Shown here: positions 52,230-59,455 of the stretch, in pieces | Numbering within the stretch: position 1 is the stretch's first letter | Layout of the letters: each line of letters starts with the position of its first letter | NCBI GenBank assembly: GCA_003553445.1 | Contig: PWEK01000065.1 | Coordinates: forward strand, 1 to 59,455 | DNA from: Elusimicrobiota bacterium | GTDB lineage: Bacteria > CG03 > SLGR01 | Reading direction: 5' to 3' | Length of the DNA stretch: 59,455 nt | Translations under genes and position numbers: made by a program | The notes under the pieces: generated by a model | Told to the model about the DNA's origin: nothing | Seen by the model: the letters and a program-made list of their open reading frames with translations, nothing else | The model's database searches: none

Positions 52230-53261
52230 ATGATAAAACTGTTAGTAGTAGATGATGATAAAAATCTCTGCAGACCGATAAAAAAGTTTTTTCAAAGAAA
52301 GAAATACTCTGTGGAAACGGTGCATTCGGGAAAAAAAGCTTTAGAGTGCATAGAAAAAACAAGGCCTCATCTTGTTTTCCTGGATATAGGACTGCCCGAT
52401 ATCTCAGGGCTTAAGGTGCTTGAAAAAATAAAAGAGATTGACAAAACCATCAAGGTCATAATGATTACCGCATATGACAGCATGGACAAAATTAAACAAG
52501 CGCGCAAACTGGGTATAAGCGAATATATAAACAAGCCCTTTTCTATAAACTACCTTCAGAAGGAGGGGGTAGCAAAGGTTCAACGCCAGCTTTTTGAAGA
52601 ACTCAGAAGAGAGCACAGAAAAGAACTGGAAATCAGAAAGCTTTTCCAGCAGTACGTACCCCACTATGTCGTAAAAGAGATAATAGAAAAAAGAAACAAC
52701 ATGCTGCAGGGCGCTCAAAAAAACGTAACCGTACTCATATGCGACATCAGGGACTCAAGCCAGCTGACAAAAAAATTCCCGCCGGAGGAGGTAGTAGAAA
52801 TTTTAAATGATTACTTCACCACAATGGTCAAACCCATATATGCAAATAAGGGAATAGTGGATAAATTCCTCGGTGACGGAATAATGGGGCTTTTCGGCGC
52901 CCCCGTATCAGACAAAAACAATGCAAAGCATGCGGTAAATGCAGCCAGGGCAATGATTAAAAAGCTAAAGAGGTTCAATAACAAGAACAAAAAGCGCTAC
53001 GGCGAATTAGTGGTTGGAATTGCCATAAATACCGGCGATGTTGTTGCGGGAAACATAGGCTGCGACCAGAAAATAGAATACACGGTCATAGGAGATGCCG
53101 TAAATATTGCCGCTAAAATAGAGAGTTGCTGCAAACCGCACCCTAACAGCATTCTTCTGAGCAGTTCTACTTACTCAAGAGTCAAGAAAGATGTAAAAGC
53201 CGAGAAGCTCGGTAAAATAATACCCCGGAGAAAAAACATAGACATCTACAAACTTAAATAA
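52230..53261 (+). CDS. Response regulator with class III adenylate/guanylate cyclase output
   Basis: 343 residues. Receiver domain (1-120) with acidic triad near D8-D10, phospho-acceptor D52 in VFLDIGLPDISG, T80 in MITAYD and Lys in YINKPF. A helical linker leads to a class III cyclase domain: VTVLICDIRDSSQLTKK (metal Asp), VDKFLGDGIMGLFGAP (substrate Lys and second metal Asp), YTVIGDAVNIAAKIE. The last motif has Lys where the transition-state Arg is usual. Start chosen at ATG 52230, with AGGAAAGGAT upstream; an in-frame ATG at 52134 would add a lysine-rich leader. Converges on znuB with an 8-nt overlap. Confidence 0.87.
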   Translation: MIKLLVVDDDKNLCRPIKKFFQRKKYSVETVHSGKKALECIEKTRPHLVFLDIGLPDISGLKVLEKIKEIDKTIKVIMITAYDSMDKIKQARKLGISEYINKPFSINYLQKEGVAKVQRQLFEELRREHRKELEIRKLFQQYVPHYVVKEIIEKRNNMLQGAQKNVTVLICDIRDSSQLTKKFPPEEVVEILNDYFTTMVKPIYANKGIVDKFLGDGIMGLFGAPVSDKNNAKHAVNAARAMIKKLKRFNNKNKKRYGELVVGIAINTGDVVAGNIGCDQKIEYTVIGDAVNIAAKIESCCKPHPNSILLSSSTYSRVKKDVKAEKLGKIIPRRKNIDIYKLK

Positions 53262-54084
53262 CCTTTGAAAATACTTTTGACGTAAAATTAAAAACTGCAG
53301 TAAGAACGAAAATACCTGTTCCCGTAAGAACTACGGTCGGCCCCGCAGGATAATCAAGATAATAAGATATCAGCATTCCCGAAAGAACAGTTATAACGGA
53401 TATGATTATCCCGTTTAAAATAAGCGACCTGAAAGAACCCGCGATAATCTTTGACGCCGCAACCGGAATTACAAGAAGGGCGCTGACAAGAACAACCCCG
53501 AGTATTTTTATCCCCATCACCACGACAACAGCCAGAACTGCATTCAGGATAAGCTCCAGCATTCCCGCCTTCATCCCCGAAACATACGCCATTTCCGAAT
53601 CAAGAGACATTAAAGTAAGCGGCTTTATATTCTTGAGAACAAATATCAAAATTAAACTTCCGCCGATGCCGAGCATCCATACCTCGGATGTCCTTATTGT
53701 CAGAATATTTCCGAATAAAAAACTGAAAAGCTCCGGCTGATATCCGCTTCGCCTGCTTATTATAAGAACCCCCAGGGCCATGCCTGTAGCGAAAATTATA
53801 CCGATAGCCGTATCCGATGCTATTTTATGACTCTTTTGAATATAGTGAATAACAACAGAAAAGATAACCCCTATCACAAGCGCCGTGTAGAGAGGATTCA
53901 CGGAAGCCACTATTCCTATGGCGACCCCGGAAAGGCTGGCATGAGCAATCCCGTCCGCAAAAAACGCCATGTTCCTCAATACCACAAACGTTCCCACAAG
54001 CGACAGAAGAACTGATATAATAACCCCGGATATAAGCGCTCTCTGCATAAAGGGGTACTGAAAAACATCCGTTATATAACTAAT
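53254..54084 (-). CDS. znuB: Zinc/manganese ABC transporter permease
   Basis: A permease of about eight helices. RNMAFFADGIAHASLSGVAIG is the hallmark of the ZnuB/MntB family; VSALLVIPVAASKII and SYYLDYPAGPTVVLTG follow. The first ATG in frame (54048) has no ribosome-binding site and starts inside the family's N terminus. Twelve codons further upstream an ATT (54082-54084) lies 7 nt after GAGGGGG and yields ITDVFQYPFMQRALISG, the normal family start. ATT is therefore proposed as the initiation codon, overlapping the znuC stop as ATTAG. Confidence 0.87.
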   Translation of the reverse strand: MSYITDVFQYPFMQRALISGVIISVLLSLVGTFVVLRNMAFFADGIAHASLSGVAIGIVASVNPLYTALVIGVIFSVVIHYIQKSHKIASDTAIGIIFATGMALGVLIISRRSGYQPELFSFLFGNILTIRTSEVWMLGIGGSLILIFVLKNIKPLTLMSLDSEMAYVSGMKAGMLELILNAVLAVVVVMGIKILGVVLVSALLVIPVAASKIIAGSFRSLILNGIIISVITVLSGMLISYYLDYPAGPTVVLTGTGIFVLTAVFNFTSKVFSKVI

Positions 54085-54790
54085 GGCTGTGCCCCCTCAT
54101 AACCACATCCTTGCCGTAAAGCCTGCTTAAAAGCTCCTCAGTAATCTTTTCCTTCGGGGTTCCGTAACAGTATAAATCCTTGTTTAAGCATATCACCTGC
54201 GTGGCAAACTTATACGCCATATTAATTTCATGTGTAATAACAAGCGCAGTTACTCCGTGCTCAATATTCAGGTGCCTAATCAGCTCATACATACCTGTTT
54301 CCGCCTCAAGATCAACACCTGCGGTGGCCTCGTCGAGAAGAAGAATATCCGGCTCATTTATTAAAGCCCGGGCGATTAAGGCCCTCTGAACCTGCCCTCC
54401 GGAAAGCTCCCCCAGGAGAGTTTCCTTTTTTTCCTGTAGTTCAACCTCGTTTAGAACCTCATCTATGCGGTAGTATTTTTCCGACGGAATTGCCAGGGAA
54501 AGAAATTCCCTGACCTTAAGAGGAAAAGACTTATCAAAAGAAAAACCCTGGGGAACATACCCTATTCTGTGAAGCACCTTCCTGACCGGCTTATCCAGAA
54601 CCTTTACCTCACCCCTGAAAGGGGTAATGCCGAGGATAGCCTTAAACAATGTAGTCTTACCCGCTCCATTGGGGCCCACCACAGCTACTATCTCCCCTCT
54701 TTTAACCTCAAAGCTTATGTTTTTTAAAATGCTTTTTTTGTTAAACTCAACATTGAGGCCCTCAACCAGAAGTACCGTTTCTTCTCTCAC
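54080..54790 (-). CDS. znuC: Zinc/manganese ABC transporter ATPase
   Basis: 236 residues. Walker A VVGPNGAGKTTLFKAIL, Q-loop IGYVPQGFSFDKSFPL, signature LSGGQVQRALIARAL, Walker B ILLLDEATAGVD and H-loop LVITHEIN are all intact. YVPQ...FPLTV-type spacing identifies the ZnuC/MntA group. It overlaps znuA by 4 nt and znuB by 5 nt. The C-terminal end is rich in histidine (RGHSH). Confidence 0.94.
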   Translation of the reverse strand: MREETVLLVEGLNVEFNKKSILKNISFEVKRGEIVAVVGPNGAGKTTLFKAILGITPFRGEVKVLDKPVRKVLHRIGYVPQGFSFDKSFPLKVREFLSLAIPSEKYYRIDEVLNEVELQEKKETLLGELSGGQVQRALIARALINEPDILLLDEATAGVDLEAETGMYELIRHLNIEHGVTALVITHEINMAYKFATQVICLNKDLYCYGTPKEKITEELLSRLYGKDVVMRGHSH

Positions 54791-55683
54791 TGATTAAGCC
54801 CCCTGCTTATTTTCTCGGCATTATAAAGCATCATGTTAATATAAGAGTCTCTTTCTTCATGGCCGCCCAGGGGATCTATCATAAAAAGCTCAAGCCCCAG
54901 ATCACCTGCAAACTGCTCCACGGTCTCAACTGAAAACTGGGGCTCATAAAATACTGCTTTCACACCCTCTTTTCTTACATTTTCATACAAACTTTTCATA
55001 TGTCTCTGCGTCGTCTCATGCGCGGACGAAGAACTGAAAAAACCGGCTATCTCCAGCCCGTATTCTTCCGCAAAGTACCCCCACGCATCATGCTTGACCA
55101 CCAGTTTTCTTCCCTGCACCTCCGAAAGCGTCTCTCTTATCTTCCGGTCAGCTTCCTCTAATTCTTCAAGATAAGCCTCTAAATTTTCCTTAAAGTATCC
55201 CCTGTCTTCCGGAAACTTCTCTGATAATTTATCGTAAATATTTTCTGCAATTATTTCCGCATTTTCAATTGACAGCCAGTAGTGAGGGTCCCAATCCCCG
55301 TTATGCCCGTGAGAATGGTCCTCCGCGGAAGCCCTCAAATTTACACCCTCGCTTACTTTATAGACCTCCTCTATGCCGGCCGCCTCTGCCGCCTGAATGC
55401 TCCATTCGTCAAGCGATTCTCCAACTGCGAATATCACAGAAGCCCCGGAAATCTTTTTTATATCCCCCGGAGAAAGTGAAAATGTATGAGGGCTGGCCCC
55501 GGGTCGAAGCAGCATATGCATATCAACCCTCTCTCCAGCAATATTCCTTCCTATATCATACAATGGAAATATGGTTGCAACAGCCTGGGGCCTCTCCCTG
55601 TAGGTATGCTCAGTACATCCGGACGCTATAAACAATACCATAAAAACAAAAAATGCCGGTTTCACTTTTAAAAATTTATACAT
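54787..55683 (-). CDS. znuA: Zinc-binding lipoprotein of the ABC transporter
   Basis: 298 residues; lipobox IASGC with lipidated C23. Cluster A-I solute-binding protein with ATIFPLYDIGRNIAG, metal ligands in GASPHTFSLSPGD, a His-rich loop EDHSHGHNGDWDPHYW characteristic of zinc-specific ZnuA, KHDAWGYFAEEYGLE and the final DPLGGHEERDSYINMM. The ATG has GGAG 8 nt upstream and is directly adjacent to the zur stop codon. Zinc rather than manganese specificity is inferred from the His loop and the neighbouring Fur-type regulator. Confidence 0.93.
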   Translation of the reverse strand: MYKFLKVKPAFFVFMVLFIASGCTEHTYRERPQAVATIFPLYDIGRNIAGERVDMHMLLRPGASPHTFSLSPGDIKKISGASVIFAVGESLDEWSIQAAEAAGIEEVYKVSEGVNLRASAEDHSHGHNGDWDPHYWLSIENAEIIAENIYDKLSEKFPEDRGYFKENLEAYLEELEEADRKIRETLSEVQGRKLVVKHDAWGYFAEEYGLEIAGFFSSSSAHETTQRHMKSLYENVRKEGVKAVFYEPQFSVETVEQFAGDLGLELFMIDPLGGHEERDSYINMMLYNAEKISRGLNQ

Positions 55684-56064
55684 TTATCTCCTCCCTGACG
55701 AACAACAACTGCATATGCCCCACATTACAAGCCTGTGCTTAACCCCCGAAAACCCCTCGGGCTTCTTTATCTCCTCATTACACGGAAAACATTTTGTCGC
55801 CCCGCAATCCGTACAGAGAATATGATGATGCGGGTCAGATGAAACATAATAATATTTTTTTTTGCCTATGGTTTCACTGTAAACCAGCCCCTCCTTATCA
55901 AAAAGATTCAGTGTCCTGTAGATGGTGGAAAGATCATACTTTCTCTTCAGCATCTCATGAACCTGTGAAGCAGAGAAAAGACCGCACCTGGATTTTATCC
56001 TGTCATATATTTCGCAGCGCGCCGGTGTCTCTCTTATAATCTTATTATTGCTATTCCGCAGCAT
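55684..56064 (-). CDS. zur: Fur-family metal regulator, probably Zur
   Basis: 126 residues: winged helix with SASQVHEMLKRKYDLSTIYRTLNLFDKEGLV, a dimerisation domain with the regulatory metal segment DPHHHILCTDCG, and structural-zinc cysteines CTDC and the C-terminal CSCC cluster. It leads the zur-znuA-znuC-znuB operon, which strongly suggests zinc control of its own operon through the palindrome at 56117-56135. A ribosome-binding AAGGAG lies 15 nt upstream, farther than usual. Confidence 0.88.
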   Translation of the reverse strand: MLRNSNNKIIRETPARCEIYDRIKSRCGLFSASQVHEMLKRKYDLSTIYRTLNLFDKEGLVYSETIGKKKYYYVSSDPHHHILCTDCGATKCFPCNEEIKKPEGFSGVKHRLVMWGICSCCSSGRR

Positions 56065-56105
56065 TTTAAAAAATAAAAACTCCTTAATTAAGTAAATCTT
56101 CTTAA

Positions 56106-56134
56106 AGCATATTTAATTTGCAAACGGTTTGCAA
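56106..56134 (-). promoter_or_regulatory. Promoter of zur-znuACB
   Basis: TTGCAA (56129-56134), 17 nt, TATGCT (56106-56111) on the minus strand. The -35 and most of the spacer lie inside the palindromic operator, so a bound repressor would exclude RNA polymerase. Confidence 0.5.
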
Positions 56135-56135
56135 A
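56117..56135. promoter_or_regulatory. Perfect 19-bp palindrome, candidate Zur operator
   Basis: Two 9-bp arms, TTTGCAAAC and GTTTGCAAA, flank a single G. It lies 53 nt upstream of the zur start codon and is the only such element seen in the window. The size matches Fur-family operators, though the sequence differs from E. coli and Bacillus Zur boxes. Confidence 0.7.
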
Positions 56136-56152
56136 AATACTCAAAATTTTTT

Positions 56153-57469
56153 TCACTCAATTATCTCAACAAAAGTCCCTTCTTCAACCTTATCGAATAG
56201 TTCCATCACATCCCGGTTTTTCATCCTTATGCATCCCCTTGATGCAGGCCGGCCTATTAACCCTTCCTCCTGTGTGCCGTGTATATAAATAAACCTGTCA
56301 TAGCTGTCTATTCCCTCCCCCCTGTTCCTTCCCGGTTCAAGGCCTTCCAGCCTGAGTATTCTTGTCAGCACAAGATCCTCATCGGATCTCCTGTCGTCTT
56401 CATAAATCGGAACCTGTCTATTCTGATTTACCCTCCCCCTGAAAACCGTTGCTTCAGGAGCGTCCTCTCCTATTTTTGAAGCTATTCTATGAAGACCTAA
56501 AGGGGTTTTATAAGATCCGGCCTCGCTGCCGGTTCCATAGCGCGAAGTTGAAACGGGATAAGATTTTAATTTTTCCTCATCCCGGTATAGTTCAATCTTT
56601 TGCCTGGAAACAAATACCTTTATTCTGTACTCCGGCTCTTCACCGAAATGAGTATCAAGAAGGGTGTCGGGATCTATCCTCCTGTCTTTCCACTGCGCTC
56701 CCCAGTGAAGATGAGGGCCGGTAGCCCTTCCGGTCATCCCCACTTCACCAATTTTATCGCCCTTTTCCACTTTCTGTCCTTCCTCAACATCAATTTTACT
56801 CAGATGCAGGTAAAAAGTTAATAAGCCCTGTCCGTGTCCCAGCATGACATTTTTCCCGCCGTAGAAAAAATCACCTGTTAAAAGCCCCCTGCCACCGGCT
56901 GAGGCATAGACGGGAGCACCTTCCGGAAGGGCTATATCCACCCCGTTATGGGGTGAGCCCGGGACTTCGTTAAGCACTCGCTTGCTTCCAAAGACACCGG
57001 TTATTCTGCCCCCCTCAACCGGCCTCATAAAACCGTCCTCGAAAAATATCTTTTCTATCTGCCCGGACTCTTTTACCGACTGTGAAAATTTTTCTCTTTC
57101 CCCGGCTGCCCTTTCAAGATCTTCCCGGGAGGGAAGAACATGGGATTCAGGCAGCCCTGTAATACTCTGCACTTCATACTCCCTATCCTGCAACGCATAC
57201 TTTTTCTCAAATCGGCGCCCGTCTTTATATTCAACCTTAATCAGGCGGCTTCCGCTTTCGTCCCTGTCAAACCCCGTCACAGAAACCCCGTTATAAACCC
57301 CCAGCTTTTTTTCATCAATGCTAACCCTTTCCATGCCTTCTGACTCTATAATTAAGACGCTTCCGGGCTTAAGATTGCCGTAAAGTCTTATGTCTTCAGC
57401 ATGTAAACAGCTCCATACCGAAAATAAAACAGTGACTGTAAGCGCTACAGCCCTATAGATTTTTTTAAT
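56153..57469 (-). CDS. M23 endopeptidase fused to an L,D-transpeptidase (YkuD)
   Basis: About 438 residues: signal peptide (KKIYRAVALTVTVLFSVWSC), an M23 zinc peptidase domain (PHNGVDIALPEGAPVYAS, GPHLHWG), and a YkuD L,D-transpeptidase domain (FVSRQKIELYRDEEKLKSYP, YIHGTQ, ASRGCIRMKNRDVMELF with the catalytic Cys). Cutting and 3-3 cross-linking in one protein is an uncommon pairing. The open frame extends to ATG 57574, but that adds 35 residues overlapping the flavodoxin gene. The ATT at 57467-57469, 6 nt after AAGGGA, would start exactly at the signal peptide. Confidence 0.85.
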   Translation of the reverse strand: MKKIYRAVALTVTVLFSVWSCLHAEDIRLYGNLKPGSVLIIESEGMERVSIDEKKLGVYNGVSVTGFDRDESGSRLIKVEYKDGRRFEKKYALQDREYEVQSITGLPESHVLPSREDLERAAGEREKFSQSVKESGQIEKIFFEDGFMRPVEGGRITGVFGSKRVLNEVPGSPHNGVDIALPEGAPVYASAGGRGLLTGDFFYGGKNVMLGHGQGLLTFYLHLSKIDVEEGQKVEKGDKIGEVGMTGRATGPHLHWGAQWKDRRIDPDTLLDTHFGEEPEYRIKVFVSRQKIELYRDEEKLKSYPVSTSRYGTGSEAGSYKTPLGLHRIASKIGEDAPEATVFRGRVNQNRQVPIYEDDRRSDEDLVLTRILRLEGLEPGRNRGEGIDSYDRFIYIHGTQEEGLIGRPASRGCIRMKNRDVMELFDKVEEGTFVEIIE

Positions 57470-57479
57470 GAAATATCCC

Positions 57480-57974
57480 TTATTGAAGGTTTTTAACAAG
57501 CTCTCTGCTCCAGCCTTCGGCTGTCCGCCGGGTCTCATTTTTTCCTTTGATTGGTTCCACGAATGCTTTTTCACCTGTTACAATGACGTTCTTTATGTCT
57601 TTTCTTAAAGAAGAGAGAGCCTTATCGGTGCTTTCAACATCGCGTCCGCAGGCAAAAAGAACCACCTTTTTATTATTAAAATTGTGTTCTGTAATAAAAC
57701 TGCCTATTGCCGGGGTATACTTATCGGCCCATACAGGCGTTCCTATAAAAAGAAGGTCATAATTATTTACTGAAAAATCCTTTTCCAGCTCTTCAAGCTC
57801 GGGTTTAACCTTAAAAAACGACTGGAAACCCCCCTTTAAATACTTGAAGAAATTATCCGGAAGCTTCTTTTTAGTATTAATCCTGATCTTATCGGCCCCG
57901 GTCTCTCTGGCGATTATATCCGCAACATAACCGGTGCTTCCCGTAAGGGTATAATAAATAACAGCAATTTTCAT
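57480..57974 (-). CDS. Flavodoxin family protein
   Basis: 164 residues, an FMN-binding Rossmann-like fold: YYTLTGSTGYVADIIA is the phosphate loop and LLFIGTPVWADKYTPAI the flavin-stacking region. It resembles the small 'flavodoxin-like' proteins that shuttle electrons or act as NAD(P)H quinone reductases. Its promoter contains a palindrome, and feoB lies upstream, suggesting possible iron-linked expression, since flavodoxins replace ferredoxins under iron limitation. The M23/L,D-transpeptidase gene follows within 11 nt. Confidence 0.88.
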   Translation of the reverse strand: MKIAVIYYTLTGSTGYVADIIARETGADKIRINTKKKLPDNFFKYLKGGFQSFFKVKPELEELEKDFSVNNYDLLFIGTPVWADKYTPAIGSFITEHNFNNKKVVLFACGRDVESTDKALSSLRKDIKNVIVTGEKAFVEPIKGKNETRRTAEGWSRELVKNLQ

Positions 57975-58027
57975 CTTATTCCTTTTCTTTTTCTATCCGC
58001 CTTCTTTTTATTTTAATATTTTAATCT

Positions 58028-58056
58028 AAATCCATAATTGGTCGTAATTTGGATTT
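58028..58056. promoter_or_regulatory. Inverted repeat at the start of the flavodoxin transcript
   Basis: Arms AAATCCA and TGGATTT with further inner pairing of two AATT blocks (about 11 bp in total, one bulge). It covers the region immediately downstream of the predicted transcription start near 58058. It is a candidate repressor site or mRNA hairpin. Confidence 0.4.
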
Positions 58057-58064
58057 GGTATGTT

Positions 58065-58093
58065 ATTATAATCGGCAAATCATAATTTGTAAA
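58065..58093 (-). promoter_or_regulatory. Promoter of the flavodoxin gene
   Basis: TTTACA (58088-58093), 17 nt, perfect TATAAT (58065-58070) on the minus strand, in the 162-nt gap behind feoB. Confidence 0.65.
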
Positions 58094-58136
58094 ATCCAGT
58101 TTCAATCCGAACCCCGGATTATGAAAAAAACATTTT

Positions 58137-59455
58137 CTATACTCCTACGGCACGCAGAATAAAGTTCAGCCCTCCGCCGACAAAAAGGGCTACGGATATC
58201 ATTATTAATGTTGACTTGAGCAGGTCCCTAATACCAAGCTCCTTATACATAACAACAAAGGTGGCCACACACGGAAAATAGACTACCAGAACCACACTGG
58301 CAACAATCAGCTGACGAAAACTAAGCTCCAGCGGAGCAAGCATCCCAACCGCCACATCCTTACGAAGAAACCCCACAATCAGAGCCCCCACCGCTTCACC
58401 GGGCAGGCCGAATAGCCCGGTTATAACGGGACTGAATATTCTACTGAGAAAATCAATCACACCGACAGAGTAAAGAACGTTTACAATAAAAACCCCCAGT
58501 AGAACAAAGGGCAGTGCCTCCTTCATAAACCCCTTCATCCGCATATAAACCTTTTTGGCAAGCGATTTCCAGTAAGGAAACCTGTAAGGCGGTATATCCA
58601 CCAGTATCTCGGGTGTCTCCCCCTTTATAAAAGTTTTCATTAATATACCGAGTATCAGCCACAGAAAAAACACAGTAAAAAAAACTACAGCCAGCCCTGT
58701 CGCGCCTGCCCGCCCCAGCAGCCCCACGACCATCGCTATCTGAGCCATGCATGGAACACATACAGCCAGAAGGGTGGAGGCTATAAATCTTTCTTTCCTG
58801 GTTTCCAGAACCCGCGACCCCATGGCGCCGGGGACATTACAGCCAAGCCCCAGCAGCATGGGAATAACCGAAAAACCGTGCAGGCCCAACCTGTGCATCA
58901 CATTATCAACGAGTGTTCCCAGGCGCGGAAGATATCCAATATCTTCAAGAAGGCTAAGCAGAAAATAAAAGCAGAAAACAAACGGCAGAACAACCGCTAT
59001 AGGAATAAAAATCCCTGTTGTAAGAAGACCGAAGGACTCCTCAAAGTCAATCGCCCCCTCAATCAACGTACCAATTAAAATGTCGTGTAAAAAACCCGTC
59101 CCCGCCAGTAATCCTGACAGCGCATTCGCCACCGGAAGCCAGAGAAATTCAAAAACATCTTCCAGCAACTCATGAAGAAAGTCCCCGAAATAGGCGACAA
59201 AAGCAAAACTCAGAAGAAGAACTATTAGAGCAATAAACGGCCCTATCACCGGATGAACGGTGGCATGGCTCAATGTCTGCCGGAATGTCGGGTGTCTGTG
59301 ATGCACCTCCTGCACATCCTCAACGATTTCTCCAATATCACTCCATATATCTTCTTTAACTTTCAGCGTACCGGGCCGGGCATCTTTAATCAAATCGACC
59401 AGCTGTTTTATGCCCTCCCCGCTCAAACCGCAGGTTGCTACCACAGGCACCCCCA
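58137..59455 (-). CDS. feoB: Ferrous iron transporter FeoB (5' part beyond the window)
   Basis: The visible 439 residues begin in the end of the GTPase domain (GVPVVATCGLSGEGIKQLVD), continue through the helical spacer (HPTFRQTLSHATVHPVIG) and contain the full membrane part with two Gate domains: LLGLGCNVPGAMGSRVLETR, CVPCMAQIAMVVGLLG and LRKDVAVGMLAP. The motif order is normal and the stop at 58137 is intact. The G-domain N terminus and feoA, if present, lie outside the right edge. Confidence 0.94.
   Translation of the reverse strand, partial: GVPVVATCGLSGEGIKQLVDLIKDARPGTLKVKEDIWSDIGEIVEDVQEVHHRHPTFRQTLSHATVHPVIGPFIALIVLLLSFAFVAYFGDFLHELLEDVFEFLWLPVANALSGLLAGTGFLHDILIGTLIEGAIDFEESFGLLTTGIFIPIAVVLPFVFCFYFLLSLLEDIGYLPRLGTLVDNVMHRLGLHGFSVIPMLLGLGCNVPGAMGSRVLETRKERFIASTLLAVCVPCMAQIAMVVGLLGRAGATGLAVVFFTVFFLWLILGILMKTFIKGETPEILVDIPPYRFPYWKSLAKKVYMRMKGFMKEALPFVLLGVFIVNVLYSVGVIDFLSRIFSPVITGLFGLPGEAVGALIVGFLRKDVAVGMLAPLELSFRQLIVASVVLVVYFPCVATFVVMYKELGIRDLLKSTLIMISVALFVGGGLNFILRAVGV

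Overview
The window looks like part of the chromosome of an uncultivated diderm bacterium with compact, moderately AT-rich DNA. Evidence for two membranes is an mlaE-mlaF-mlaD lipid-transport operon, lipoproteins with good lipoboxes, and an L,D-transpeptidase/M23 peptidoglycan enzyme. Gene order is nevertheless strikingly Firmicutes-like: phoH-pgpH-ybeY-dgkA...recO-glyQ-glyS-ppdK, glmU-prs-rplY-pth, ychF-rpsF-ssb-rpsR-DUF2232-rplI-dnaB, and radA-yacL-ispD-ispF-cysS. A membrane pyrophosphatase with a K+-dependent type signature, a pyruvate phosphate dikinase, a TrpB2-type tryptophan synthase beta chain and DUF1566 surface proteins together suggest a candidate phylum such as Omnitrophota or Elusimicrobiota. 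That placement is inference and was not tested by phylogeny.

Layout. 1-5198 (minus): trpB2 (cut by the left edge), an FAD/NAD oxidoreductase, a receiver-only response regulator, class II aldolase, a Mth938-fold protein, a HIT hydrolase and tyrS. 5350-8721 (plus): a class A penicillin-binding protein, a DUF2148 iron-sulfur protein and endonuclease III. 8763-24962 (minus): ppdK, glyS, glyQ, recO, two CBS/CorC membrane proteins, a DgkA-PAP2 fusion, ybeY, a short PgpH-like HD protein, phoH, a LysM lipoprotein, aspS and hisS. 25004-31560 is an accessory island: a DUF1566 protein resembling the variable protein of a diversity-generating retroelement (DGR), a GC-rich hairpin just behind it, a decayed MutS-like DGR accessory gene, a 1145-residue fibronectin-type surface protein preceded by a tetranucleotide repeat, and frameshifted relics of a tyrosine recombinase and a DUF4145 protein. 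31603-33309 (plus): an ABC-class ATPase. 33302-51983 (minus): a tightly packed run of 21 translation, replication, isoprenoid, lipid-transport and cell-wall genes. 52230-53261 (plus): a receiver-cyclase. 53254-59455 (minus): zinc uptake genes under a Zur-type regulator, an M23/L,D-transpeptidase, a flavodoxin and feoB (cut by the right edge).

The most interesting result is the decayed or orphan DGR locus at 25238-26453. The target gene's last 40 codons look like a variable repeat ending in a GC-rich stretch. An 8-bp-stem, 4-nt-loop hairpin lies 49 nt behind its stop, and a double-frameshifted MutS-like accessory gene follows. No reverse transcriptase or template repeat is visible in the window. 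Other signals worth following are consensus promoters placed so that four genes (PBP1A, recO, hisS, the ABC-class ATPase) would give leaderless or nearly leaderless mRNAs, two genes that appear to start at ATT codons behind good Shine-Dalgarno sequences, a perfect palindromic operator upstream of zur-znuACB, and several enzymes with altered key residues (YbeY, the PAP2 half of the DgkA fusion, the cyclase).

Genes are packed so tightly, with overlaps of 4 to 46 nt and two pairs of convergent genes whose stop codons overlap, that few terminators can be recognised. No tRNA, rRNA, CRISPR array or intact insertion sequence was seen.
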